This document shows, in pieces, positions 8,403 to 17,920 of a stretch of DNA of 64,000 nt. A program made the position numbers and the translations under genes. Below the pieces are notes generated by a model that was not told where the DNA came from, ran no database searches, and saw only the letters and a program-made list of their open reading frames with translations. The first letter of the stretch is position 1, and every line of letters begins with the position of its first letter. The stretch is from Inquilinus sp. KBS0705 (GTDB taxonomy: Bacteria > Bacteroidota > Bacteroidia > Sphingobacteriales > Sphingobacteriaceae), in NCBI GenBank assembly GCA_005938025.2, contig VCCI02000001.1:124001-188000 (forward strand), in the 5' to 3' direction.

Positions 8403-8864
8403 ATGAAAGCCAATTTATTTGCAATTGCTATTGTCCTGCTCATTATAGTATCGGGCCTGCTTGGCAGCTGCAAAAAAGAAGCAAGGATTTACCGCATTGT
8501 TGATGCGGATTTTTGGAAAACGCATCTTACAGGTACTTATAAATTAGTTTCGCGCAAGTCTTATATTCACCATCCCGAAACCGACAGCGTCGAAACACAG
8601 ATATTAGACAGTGGTTGCCGTTTTAGTGCCAGGTATATTTTTAAATCGCCCAATATATTTATCTATAAAAAATCTGCTTGCGACAACGATTCTGATGTAG
8701 TAGGTACGTATAAGTTTGATAACGTTATATCAAATTTGCAAATTGATGCTAAGGGTTTTTCACCAGGTGGAAGTGTGGATACTTTAACCGATACCAGTTT
8801 TATATTTTGGAGGGTTGGAATGACAAGCTCCATAAAAAGTAAGTTTGTTAAGGTAGCAAACTAA
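8403..8864 (+). CDS. Lipocalin-like lipoprotein, paralog 3 of 3
   Basis: 153 residues with lipobox LLGSCKK after a hydrophobic signal (AIAIVLLIIVSG). The mature pattern again matches the upstream pair: LTGTYKLVSRKSYIHH...DSGCRFSARYIFKSPNIFIYKKSACDN...GTYKFDNV...DTSFIFWR...KFVKV. The phrases DSGCRFSARYIF and SGCSFSATYTF (paralog 1) are especially close. It is separated from paralog 2 by 175 bases holding a hairpin and an AT-rich stretch that could contain its own promoter. Confidence 0.68.
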   Translation: MKANLFAIAIVLLIIVSGLLGSCKKEARIYRIVDADFWKTHLTGTYKLVSRKSYIHHPETDSVETQILDSGCRFSARYIFKSPNIFIYKKSACDNDSDVVGTYKFDNVISNLQIDAKGFSPGGSVDTLTDTSFIFWRVGMTSSIKSKFVKVAN

Positions 8865-8918
8865 TACCCTGGCCGTAGCTTTAATGCGGCGTATCCTCTA
8901 AATATTGCCGACAATAAC

Positions 8919-8926
8919 TATCTTCG
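8919..8926 (+). promoter_or_regulatory. Possible -7 element for fabG
   Basis: TATCTTCG resembles the Bacteroidota TAnnTTTG box, 24 bases before the fabG start codon. No clear -33 element at normal spacing; weak evidence. Confidence 0.3.
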
Positions 8927-8950
8927 CCCAAGCAATATCATACTTAAATT

Positions 8951-9694
8951 ATGAAATTATTAGAAGGAAAAACCGCACTGATAACCGGTGCATCAAAAGG
9001 TATAGGCCGTAAAATAGCCGAGAAATTTGCCGAGCACGGCGCTAACGTAGCATTTACCTATTTATCATCGGTAGAAAAGGGCCTGGCTCTTGAGGAGGAA
9101 CTACAGGGCTTTGGCACACAGGTAAAAGGTTACCGAAGCGATGCTTCGAAATTTGACGAAGCCGAAAAATTAGTAAATGATATAGTAGCCGATTTTGGCA
9201 CATTACACATAGTGGTTAATAACGCCGGTATTACCAAAGATGGACTGCTGATGCGTATGACCGAAGAGCAATGGGATAGCGTGCTGGAAGTTAACCTTAA
9301 ATCGATATTTAACGTTACCAAAGCAGCATCAAAAATTATGATGAAGAACCGCCAGGGCGTGTTTATTAACATGAGCTCGGTAGTAGGTGTGCAGGGCAAT
9401 GCCGGGCAGGCCAATTATGCCGCTTCAAAGGCGGGTATTATTGGTTTCTCAAAATCAATAGCTAAAGAATTAGGTTCGCGTAACATACGCACAAACGTGG
9501 TTGCTCCGGGCTTTATCCGTACCGAAATGACCGACGTGCTGGATCCAAAAGTGGTTGAGGGTTGGGCGGCAGCTATCCCGCTTAAACGTGCCGGCGAGGT
9601 AGAGGATGTGGCCAACGCCTGCGTGTTCCTGGCATCAGATATGGCAGCATACATCACCGGGCAGGTAATACCTGTTGATGGCGGGATGTTGTAG
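8951..9694 (+). CDS. fabG: 3-oxoacyl-[acyl-carrier-protein] reductase
   Basis: 247 residues, the usual FabG length. Short-chain dehydrogenase that reduces beta-ketoacyl-ACP with NADPH in fatty-acid elongation. Seen: nucleotide-binding TGASKGIG at residues 13-20, NNAGITKDGLLMRM (typical of FabG), catalytic serine in INMSSVVG, YxxxK in NYAASKAG, and the C-terminal ITGQVIPVDGGM. It stands alone rather than in a fab cluster, so a housekeeping or a secondary FabG-like role (such as acetoacetyl-CoA reductase) both remain possible. The KDGLLMRM signature favours true FabG. Confidence 0.92.
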   Translation: MKLLEGKTALITGASKGIGRKIAEKFAEHGANVAFTYLSSVEKGLALEEELQGFGTQVKGYRSDASKFDEAEKLVNDIVADFGTLHIVVNNAGITKDGLLMRMTEEQWDSVLEVNLKSIFNVTKAASKIMMKNRQGVFINMSSVVGVQGNAGQANYAASKAGIIGFSKSIAKELGSRNIRTNVVAPGFIRTEMTDVLDPKVVEGWAAAIPLKRAGEVEDVANACVFLASDMAAYITGQVIPVDGGML

Positions 9695-9719
9695 TTTTTA
9701 AGCCGAAAGTTAAAAGTAG

Positions 9720-9755
9720 AAAGTCAAAAGTTGTGTATGCGGCTTTTGGCTTTTG
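9720..9755 (+). terminator. Hairpin terminator after fabG
   Basis: AAAGTCAAAAG (9720-9730) pairs with CTTTTGGCTTT (9743-9753), 11 bp including one G-U pair, then T-rich sequence. It belongs to the AAAGTCAAAAG-like degenerate repeats seen between genes here. Confidence 0.5.
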
Positions 9756-9785
9756 CTCTAAATAGGGTATTATAAACAAAAAGAA

Positions 9786-10435
9786 ATGAGCTTTCGCAAA
9801 CTCATCTTATTGGTGTTAGTCGTTTTCCCTTGTGTGGTTTTTAGCCAGAACAAGCACGTCGTTAAACCACACGTTATCACAAGAAAGGAAGAGCAACTCG
9901 GTAATAAGTATAGTGAATGTCTTCAAACTAACAGGTATTCTGTTGTGCAGCGGCGTCAGTTTTTCCCGTTTAAAACAGCAGATACTATACGTTTAGTTTC
10001 TTATGAGGCCATGCAGCCCAATTATAATTTCGAACCTGTAAAAAACCCAATGGATACGGTTGAGATTTTCATCCCGATGGCGGTAAATTATTTTAAACTT
10101 AATGCGCACCGAATAATTGAGAACAAGGTTTTAAACGTTACTGATATAGATTCGTTAACTGATTTAATGTATAACATAGTTTTTTATCGCAAAAAGCCTA
10201 TAACTATCCTCATATCGGCCCTTCATGTTATAATCCTAAGAACGCTATACTATTCATCAATAGTAAAGGGATAGTTACACAGTATTTTGAGTTTTGCTTT
10301 GAATGCAGGCGGTTTTTCACAAGTTCGTCAAAAGCTAAAATGGGTGAGTTTTGCGACCAAAAGTTTGAGCTGTTAAAGAAGTACTTTTTAAGCCGGGGCA
10401 TAAAATATGGCACAATTACCTATAGCCGGCGATAA
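9786..10435 (+). pseudogene. Exported hypothetical protein, interrupted by a frameshift
   Basis: The intact frame starts at ATG 9786 with a signal peptide (MSFRKLILLVLVVFPCVVFSQ) and stops at 10274. After about residue 136 its sequence becomes unlike protein, while another frame reads convincingly to 10435: YPHIGPSCYNPKNAILFI, then QYFEFCFECRRFF and KYFLSRGIKYGTITYSRR. Adding one base to the A5 run at 10191-10195 joins the frames as FYRKK-AYNYPHIG into about 216 residues. CYNPKNAILF and CFEC resemble a small conserved Bacteroidota secreted family of unknown function. It is either a true decay event, a phase-variable A-run, or a sequencing error. Confidence 0.72.
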
Positions 10436-10551
10436 CTAAATTCCTTAAGTACTCAACATAAATTAACGGCATTCACAATATTTTCGCATTTTGCGGGTAT
10501 GGTTATCATGGGCATCATACAAAATTCAAAACCTAAAACACGTTGCTGCTA

Positions 10552-12615
10552 ATGTCAATCACCTGGGGATCGGTTTCGGGGTGGTGGGCGCCTGCCTGCC
10601 TGGCGCTGGGCTTGCTGTATGCCTGGCTAATGTACCGTCGACCAGCACAATTTGCTCAGGGTGTAAAATATGTGCTGTTTGCCCTAAGGGCTGTTGTAGT
10701 CGCGGTTTTAGCCTTGTTGTTGGTTTCGCCGTTAATACAGTCGGTAAATTACCAGCCGCAAAAGCCATTGATTTTAATTGCGCAGGATAATTCAGCATCT
10801 GTAAAGCTTTTCAGTAAAAACAAACTTGCAGATGGCTGGGCACAGGCCCTTAAAAAGCAATTGGGCGATGGTTACGAGGTGCATGAATTTAATTTTGATA
10901 AAGAATTGCACGATGGCCTATCAAACACATACACCGGCAAGCAAACCGATATTGCTAACGCGCTTCGCCGCTTAAACGACAGGTTTGTAAACCAAAATAT
11001 TGGCGCCTTAATACTACCTACCGATGGTTTGTATAACCTGGGTACCGACCCGCAATACGAAGCGCGAAACATAAAAACCAGCATTTATACCATTGCCCTG
11101 GGCGATACCATCCCCCGCCGGGATGTGCTGATAAGCAATGTTAATTATAACAAGACCGCCTTTTTGGGGAACGATTTTGAAGTAGAGGTTTTAACAGAAG
11201 CCTACCAAAGCGTAGGCGAAAATATGCGTTTGAATGTAACCGAAGATGGCAGGCAGGTGTATGCGCAAAATATAGCGGTAACATCGGCAGCGTTTAAAAA
11301 GGTAGTGCCCTTAAAGTTAAACGCCGATAAAAAAGGTATACGCAAGTTTACTATCAACCTAACGCCGCTCAACAATGAGCTATCGGTACAAAACAATACC
11401 GAAACTATTTACATAGAGGTACTTGATGCGCGCCAAAAAGTACTGTTGCTGTATGATGCCCCGCACCCGGATATCAGCACTATTAAACAAGTGATAGAAA
11501 GCAACAAGAATTTTGAGGTAAAGGCAGTTTTGCTGGCAGATGCAGCCGTCGTTAAACAAAGCGATTATAGCCTGGCGATAATGTATCAGCTGCAAGCGGG
11601 TAGCTATGCCAAAGTGCAAAGCCTGTTACAAAGTAAAACGCCGCTATGGTTAATGGCCGGTACGCAGGCCGATATACAAGGCATAAGTAATGCACAAAAA
11701 ATAATAAAGATAACCCCTGGTAGGGCCGCGGTGCAGGAAGTGTTTGCGCAGCCCGCGGGCAGCTTTTCGGCATTTACCTTATCAGATTCGGCCCAAAACA
11801 AAATAAGCAGGCTGCCGCCTTTAATTGAGGCGTATGGGGCATATGAAGCCGCCTCATCGGCATCGGTACTATTAAAGCAAAAAATAGGCACGGTGGCAAC
11901 TAATAACCCCTTATTGGCCTTTGGCGATGCCGGGGGGCGAAGGGTGGCGGTGCTTACAGCCGAGGGCCTGTGGCGCTGGCAACTGGCCGAGTACCGCGAG
12001 TATGGTAACCACCATGCCATTGAAGAATTGTTTAGCCAAAGTGTACAATACCTTACGGCTAATGCCAACCGCGAGCGCTTTAGGGTTTACCCCTCAAAAA
12101 ACGTATTTGATGATGGCGAAAATGTATTGCTGAATGCCGAATTATATAACGATGCCTTAGAATTGGTGAACACGCCCGATGTTAAGATTGACCTGAAAAG
12201 TAAAGCAGGTAAAAGCTATAGCTTTTTGTTTACACGCAGCGGGCAAAGCTACCAGCTAAACGCGGGCACATTGCCGGCGGGCGATTATACGTACACGGCA
12301 GTAACCACCAACGGTAAGCAGCAGTTTAAGGCCGGTGGCCAGTTAACCGTAAAACCCCTAAACCTTGAGGCAAGGCAAAGTACGGCTAACCACCAATTGC
12401 TGCGCGCTATAGCGGCGCAAAGTGGTGGGCAAATGCTGCTACCGGCGCAGGTAGGTCAATTGGCTGATAGGATACGCAAAAACGAAAACGTTAAAACAGT
12501 TGTTTATGAAGATAAGCGCTACAACGACTTGATAGACATTAAATGGGTTTTTGTACTGATACTACTATTGCTAAGCACCGAATGGTTTTTACGCAAACGT
12601 GACGGAGAGGTGTAG
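10552..12615 (+). CDS. Membrane-anchored von Willebrand factor A-like protein
   Basis: 687 residues from ATG 10552 (a TTG lies three codons upstream). The N-terminus has two or three membrane helices (WWAPACLALGLLYAWLMY; YVLFALRAVVVAVLALLLVSPL), followed by a VWA-like region beginning KPLILIAQDNSASVKL. This replaces the classical DxSxS metal site with DNSAS, which keeps Asp, Ser and Ser. A last helix (IKWVFVLILLLLSTEWFLRKR) returns through the membrane, leaving most of the protein periplasmic. Related Bacteroidota proteins carry a glutamine-amidotransferase-like region after the VWA part. Function unknown; the family may act in envelope maintenance. Confidence 0.75.
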   Translation: MSITWGSVSGWWAPACLALGLLYAWLMYRRPAQFAQGVKYVLFALRAVVVAVLALLLVSPLIQSVNYQPQKPLILIAQDNSASVKLFSKNKLADGWAQALKKQLGDGYEVHEFNFDKELHDGLSNTYTGKQTDIANALRRLNDRFVNQNIGALILPTDGLYNLGTDPQYEARNIKTSIYTIALGDTIPRRDVLISNVNYNKTAFLGNDFEVEVLTEAYQSVGENMRLNVTEDGRQVYAQNIAVTSAAFKKVVPLKLNADKKGIRKFTINLTPLNNELSVQNNTETIYIEVLDARQKVLLLYDAPHPDISTIKQVIESNKNFEVKAVLLADAAVVKQSDYSLAIMYQLQAGSYAKVQSLLQSKTPLWLMAGTQADIQGISNAQKIIKITPGRAAVQEVFAQPAGSFSAFTLSDSAQNKISRLPPLIEAYGAYEAASSASVLLKQKIGTVATNNPLLAFGDAGGRRVAVLTAEGLWRWQLAEYREYGNHHAIEELFSQSVQYLTANANRERFRVYPSKNVFDDGENVLLNAELYNDALELVNTPDVKIDLKSKAGKSYSFLFTRSGQSYQLNAGTLPAGDYTYTAVTTNGKQQFKAGGQLTVKPLNLEARQSTANHQLLRAIAAQSGGQMLLPAQVGQLADRIRKNENVKTVVYEDKRYNDLIDIKWVFVLILLLLSTEWFLRKRDGEV

Positions 12616-12675
12616 AGGCGCGATACTTCGCGCCTTGAACCAGATATGTAGAGGCGCGAAGTATCGCGCCTCTAC
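12612..12675. repeat. 23-nt perfect inverted repeat (GTAGAGGCGCGATACTTCG type)
   Basis: Arms 12612-12634 and 12653-12675 are exact reverse complements with an 18-base spacer. Each arm is itself a 7-bp hairpin (GGCGCGA, loop TACT or AGTA, TCGCGCC). The left arm begins inside the TAG stop region of the preceding gene. It could act as a bidirectional terminator but there is no T-run. REP-like dispersed element is the best description. Confidence 0.75.
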
Positions 12676-12694
12676 GAGAGTTTCTAAAGTGTCT

Positions 12695-12724
12695 CCGCAG
12701 GGTCTCTCGCAGAGGACCCTGCGG
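12695..12724. repeat. 30-nt GC-rich palindrome
   Basis: CCGCAGGGTC (12695-12704) pairs perfectly with GACCCTGCGG (12715-12724) around loop TCTCGCAGAG. It lies 19 bases after the preceding inverted repeat and upstream of the exonuclease-like gene, forming a composite palindromic island. Confidence 0.65.
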
Positions 12725-12756
12725 CATCCCAAAAAGTTTATTATAATTGAATACCT

Positions 12757-13605
12757 ATGAAAATAAAACTAACACTCACCCTGCTGTTGCTATCTGCTAC
12801 AGCTACTTTTGCAAATGCGCAGCAATTAAACATTGGTACCTACAATTTACGATACGCTAATGGCGGTGATTCTACCGCCGGTAATGGCTGGGGGCAACGT
12901 TTCCCCTGGGCGGCAAAACTCATACAGTTTCAGGACCTGGACATATTTGGCACGCAGGAAGCTAAATACAATCAGTTAATCCAATTAACCGATAGTCTGC
13001 CGGGTTATGCCTGGATAGGTGCAGGCAGGGACGATGGGCAGCATGGCGGCGAGCATTCGGCTATATTTTACAAAAAGGATAAGTTCAAACTGCTTAAAAT
13101 GGGCAACTTTTGGATGTCGACCGTTACCGATAAACCAAATAAGGGCTGGGATGCGGCCTTGCCGCGCATTTGTACCTGGGCACAGTTTAAAGAAGTTAAA
13201 ACCGGCTTTACCTTTTACTTTTTTAACCTGCATATGGATCATATTGGCGTTATTGCCCGTCGCGAAAGTGCCAAACTGGTATTGGAGAAGATCAAGCAAA
13301 TGGCAGGTGCTACGCCCACCATCCTCACAGGCGATTTTAATGTAGACCAAACCTCAGATAGCTACGCGCTTATCAACAATTCGGGCGTGCTGAAGGATAG
13401 TTATGAGTTGTCGCCCGTAAAGCTGGCACCAAGCAGTACCTTTAACGAGTTTAACGCCAACACCGCAGGCAATAGCCGTATCGACCATATTTTTGTTACC
13501 AATCAGTTTAAGGTATTGCGCTACGCCATACTAACCAATACCTACCACGGCCGCACCCCGTCAGACCATTACCCGGTGGTAGCCATCATGAAGTTTGGGA
13601 GATAG
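12757..13605 (+). CDS. Secreted endonuclease/exonuclease/phosphatase-family protein
   Basis: 282 residues with a signal peptide (MKIKLTLTLLLLSATATFANAQ). The fold is the EEP superfamily (DNase I, exonuclease III, inositol phosphatases, sphingomyelinases). Seen: IGTYNLRYAN at the start of the mature protein, metal-binding GTQEA, the NLHMDHIG strand, ILTGDFNVDQ and the catalytic SDHYPV near the C-terminus. The order and spacing are complete, so it is likely an active metal-dependent phosphoesterase in the periplasm or outside. The substrate (nucleic acid or organic phosphate) cannot be told from sequence alone. Confidence 0.88.
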   Translation: MKIKLTLTLLLLSATATFANAQQLNIGTYNLRYANGGDSTAGNGWGQRFPWAAKLIQFQDLDIFGTQEAKYNQLIQLTDSLPGYAWIGAGRDDGQHGGEHSAIFYKKDKFKLLKMGNFWMSTVTDKPNKGWDAALPRICTWAQFKEVKTGFTFYFFNLHMDHIGVIARRESAKLVLEKIKQMAGATPTILTGDFNVDQTSDSYALINNSGVLKDSYELSPVKLAPSSTFNEFNANTAGNSRIDHIFVTNQFKVLRYAILTNTYHGRTPSDHYPVVAIMKFGR

Positions 13606-13661
13606 GATCAGAATAAAATTCACCACTCAAAAATTCAGTCAGAAGAGACATGTAAAATATA

Positions 13662-13880
13662 TTGTAATATTAAATATTACAATATGCTGCTTCATTGCAA
13701 AACAAGCCTTGCTCAAAAAAACTTGTTTTATTGAAATAAAATATTATATTAGTGAGGCAGGGGTAACGAAAATAAACGAAAAATTTAGCTATAGCCTGCA
13801 AAAAAAATGGAATAATTTATAGCCAAAAGTGCAAAGGAAAAGGCTCGTACGTTGCGTGAGGCCATTTTTTAATCATAAAA
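13662..13880 (+). ncRNA. Copy A of a three-copy structured intergenic element
   Basis: Candidate small RNA or leader upstream of ligA, related to copies at 44945-45075 and 59334-59573. In order: a 21-nt palindrome (13662-13682, arms TTGTAATATT); 28 bases on, GCTCAAAAAA (13711); a promoter-like TTG (13723-13725), 19 bases, TATATTAG (13745-13752); GGGGTAACG and AAACGAAAA; a 7-bp stem GCTATAG/TTATAGC (13788-13794 with 13817-13823) around a 22-base loop containing AAAAAAAATGGAATAA; AAAGTGCAA (to 13834). An imperfect GGCTCG...GAGGCC hairpin and T6 follow (to about 13872). ATGGAATAA in the loop gives only a two-codon ORF. The overlapping 75-residue frame is not a gene. Confidence 0.5.
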
Positions 13881-13966
13881 GCACTAATTAAGAAAGCATC
13901 AACCAAAAAACATAAAATTCAATTCGGTTTATCCTCAAAATTCAATGTTGGGTATTACCATAATAA

Positions 13967-16006
<2,040 letters not shown>

Positions 16007-16017
16007 ACTAACTACAC

Positions 16018-16998
16018 ATGAGTACAATTAACTGGGGCATAATAGGCTGCGGCAACGTCACCGAAAAAAAGAGTGGGCAGGCATATAACAAAATAGCAGA
16101 TAGCAAATTGGTGGCTGTAATGCGCCGTGATGCAGCCAAAGCGGCCGATTATGCCGAGCGCCACCATGTTGATAGATGGTACGACGACGCCGAAAAGCTA
16201 ATGAACGATCCGGAAGTTAACTCGGTATCTATTGCTACTCCGCCGGCCTCGCATTTAGATTATGCTTTACGAGCGATAAAAAAGGGGCTTAATATTTATG
16301 TAGAGAAGCCAGTTACCCGTAACTCGCACGAGGCACAGGTTATGGCTGAAGCCGTACGCGAAAGCGGTGCTAAGCTTACTGTAGCCCATTATAGGCGTGC
16401 TTTGCCTATGTTTTTGCATGTTAAAAGCCTTATTGATAATAAAGCTATCGGCGATATCAGAACGGTGCAGATACGCATGTGGCAATACCAAAGACCAACG
16501 CTTGCCGCTGATGCCCCACCCAATTGGCGCTTACAACCTGAATTATCAGGTGGCGGGTATTTTCATGACCTGGCGCCACATCAGTTAGACCTGATGCTAT
16601 ATTATTTTGGCGAACCCGATAAATACAGTGGTTACAGCCTAAACCAAGGCGGATTTAGTCCGGCAGATGACCATGTTTGCGGGCAAATTATCTTCAAAAA
16701 CAAAGTAGTGGTAAATGGCTCTTGGTGCTTTAATGTAGCCGAAAGTGAAGCAATAGATACTTGCGAAATAATAGGTACTACAGGAAAAATTACCTTTCCG
16801 TTTTTTGGCACCTATGTAACCTGTAAACACCAACAAGGCGAAGAAACCATACAATTTACGCACCCTGAGCATATTCAGCAGCCCATGATCACTAAGATAG
16901 TAGCCTACTTTAAAGGCGAAGCCCCCAACCCCTGCAGTATTGATGAAGCCGTAACACTGATGAAAATATTTGACGCATTTACCATAAAAAATATTTAA
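16018..16998 (+). CDS. Gfo/Idh/MocA-family oxidoreductase
   Basis: 326 residues. NAD(P)-dependent sugar or inositol-type dehydrogenase family. The N-terminal Rossmann fold shows GIIGCGNVTEKK (residues 6-17), the SIATPPASHLDYA segment and the EKPVTRN motif with the family's conserved Lys-Pro. The C-terminal half has GGGYFHDLAPHQLDLMLYYFG, where the histidines and aspartates of the substrate pocket lie. There is no signal peptide, so it is cytoplasmic, unlike the Tat-exported members. Just 11 bases separate it from ligA, so they may share a transcript. Substrate unknown. Confidence 0.9.
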   Translation: MSTINWGIIGCGNVTEKKSGQAYNKIADSKLVAVMRRDAAKAADYAERHHVDRWYDDAEKLMNDPEVNSVSIATPPASHLDYALRAIKKGLNIYVEKPVTRNSHEAQVMAEAVRESGAKLTVAHYRRALPMFLHVKSLIDNKAIGDIRTVQIRMWQYQRPTLAADAPPNWRLQPELSGGGYFHDLAPHQLDLMLYYFGEPDKYSGYSLNQGGFSPADDHVCGQIIFKNKVVVNGSWCFNVAESEAIDTCEIIGTTGKITFPFFGTYVTCKHQQGEETIQFTHPEHIQQPMITKIVAYFKGEAPNPCSIDEAVTLMKIFDAFTIKNI

Positions 16999-17021
16999 TT
17001 ATCTTTAGCCATCAATTTGAT

Positions 17022-17537
17022 ATGAAGATAATTAGCCCCGTTTTATTTTTTATGCTGTTTGTATGCTTTAAGGCAGATGCCCAGGCTTACGAGGTGCCTA
17101 AAAACTATAAATTCAAATCAAATGCTGACTATGCCAGGTATGAGCCAGATATTTTAAAAACAGTTGACTGGATGCAGTTAACCTCCTGGACAGAAGAACC
17201 CAAAAAGACCGACGAGGCCATCCAGTTTTTTTTGGACTGGGTACGCGGTACACCAGCGGTAACCGTAAATTTAGGGCAGGCTAGCCTGCGTTTATCTGAT
17301 AAAAACCCTCAGCTTGGGTTCACTTACATGGCCCAGTATGCTAAATATGCCCTCTTGCACAAAGATCATTTTGATCACACTAAAGCTAACCTGGAGGCTT
17401 TAAGGGCTGTTATAACCAAGTATTACAAAGAGCCTACTCATAAGAAGGATGATGATATTGAAATGCTAATGAGTCTTGAGCAAAAAGGCCAGTTAGAACA
17501 ATGGATTATTACGGATTTTGAGCAGCAGCAACAATAA
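17022..17537 (+). CDS. Conserved exported hypothetical protein
   Basis: 171 residues with a signal peptide (MKIISPVLFFMLFVCFKADAQ). The mature part is helical and acidic-basic mixed, with TVDWMQLTSWTEEPKKTDEAIQFFLDWVRGTPAVTVNLG in two stretches, then YMAQYAKYALLH and LRAVITKYYKEPTHKKDDDIEMLM, ending in a glutamine run (FEQQQQ). I recognise no catalytic motif. The length and layout suit a small periplasmic helical-repeat protein. It follows the oxidoreductase by 23 bases and converges on the DUF6496 gene. Confidence 0.6.
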   Translation: MKIISPVLFFMLFVCFKADAQAYEVPKNYKFKSNADYARYEPDILKTVDWMQLTSWTEEPKKTDEAIQFFLDWVRGTPAVTVNLGQASLRLSDKNPQLGFTYMAQYAKYALLHKDHFDHTKANLEALRAVITKYYKEPTHKKDDDIEMLMSLEQKGQLEQWIITDFEQQQQ

Positions 17538-17559
17538 CCCACTTAAATTAAGTGGTTAT
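17534..17559. terminator. Bidirectional hairpin between convergent genes
   Basis: ATAAC-C-CACTT and AAGTGGTTAT pair around AAATT with one bulged C, between the stop of the plus-strand gene (17537) and the end of the minus-strand DUF6496 gene (17562). A T-run follows on the plus strand inside that gene. Confidence 0.6.
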
Positions 17560-17561
17560 CA

Positions 17562-17738
17562 TCAGCTTTTTTTCTTAGGTACTTTAGCACCTTCTTTACG
17601 GGCTTCTGAAAGGCCAATTGCAACTGCTTGCTTTTTGCTGGTTACCTTTTTACCGCTTCCGCTTTTTAGTTTGCCTTCTTTCATCTCGTGCATGGTCTCT
17701 TCAACCTTTTCGCCGGCTTTTTCTGAATACTTTGCCAT
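17562..17738 (-). CDS. Small basic DUF6496-type protein
   Basis: 58 residues, read on the minus strand from the CAT at 17736-17738 to TCA at 17562-17564. The sequence begins MAKYSEKAGEKVEETMHEMK, continues EGKLKSGSGKKVTSKKQAIA and ends GLSEARKEGAKVPKKKS. I recognise this as the DUF6496 type: a short lysine-rich protein with the KQAIAIGLSEARK core, common in soil bacteria. The basic composition suggests nucleic-acid binding, but the function is unknown. The opposite-strand frame over the same bases is a shadow. Confidence 0.85.
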   Translation of the reverse strand: MAKYSEKAGEKVEETMHEMKEGKLKSGSGKKVTSKKQAVAIGLSEARKEGAKVPKKKS

Positions 17739-17920
17739 AACATTATGTTTTAGATTTATTTAAATTACAAAGCAAACTTTTTGCCAATCAGTATCACCGG
17801 GCCGATTTATTTAATGCCATCAGTATAAAAATTTATCACCTGTGAACTATTAATTGCACATTTATACCAATGTTTAAAACATTAGAATTACACAGGTGTT
17901 CAGCAACTAAATAATGACAT

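Noticed and set aside
10228..10413. A minus-strand frame opposite the frameshifted gene
   Set aside because: The plus-strand -1 frame over the same bases is clearly protein-like; the minus frame is its shadow.
13595..13822. A 75-codon plus-strand frame after the exonuclease-like gene
   Set aside because: It covers the palindrome, the promoter-like box and the stem of copy A; the sequence is AT-rich filler and the equivalent frame is not kept in copies B and C.
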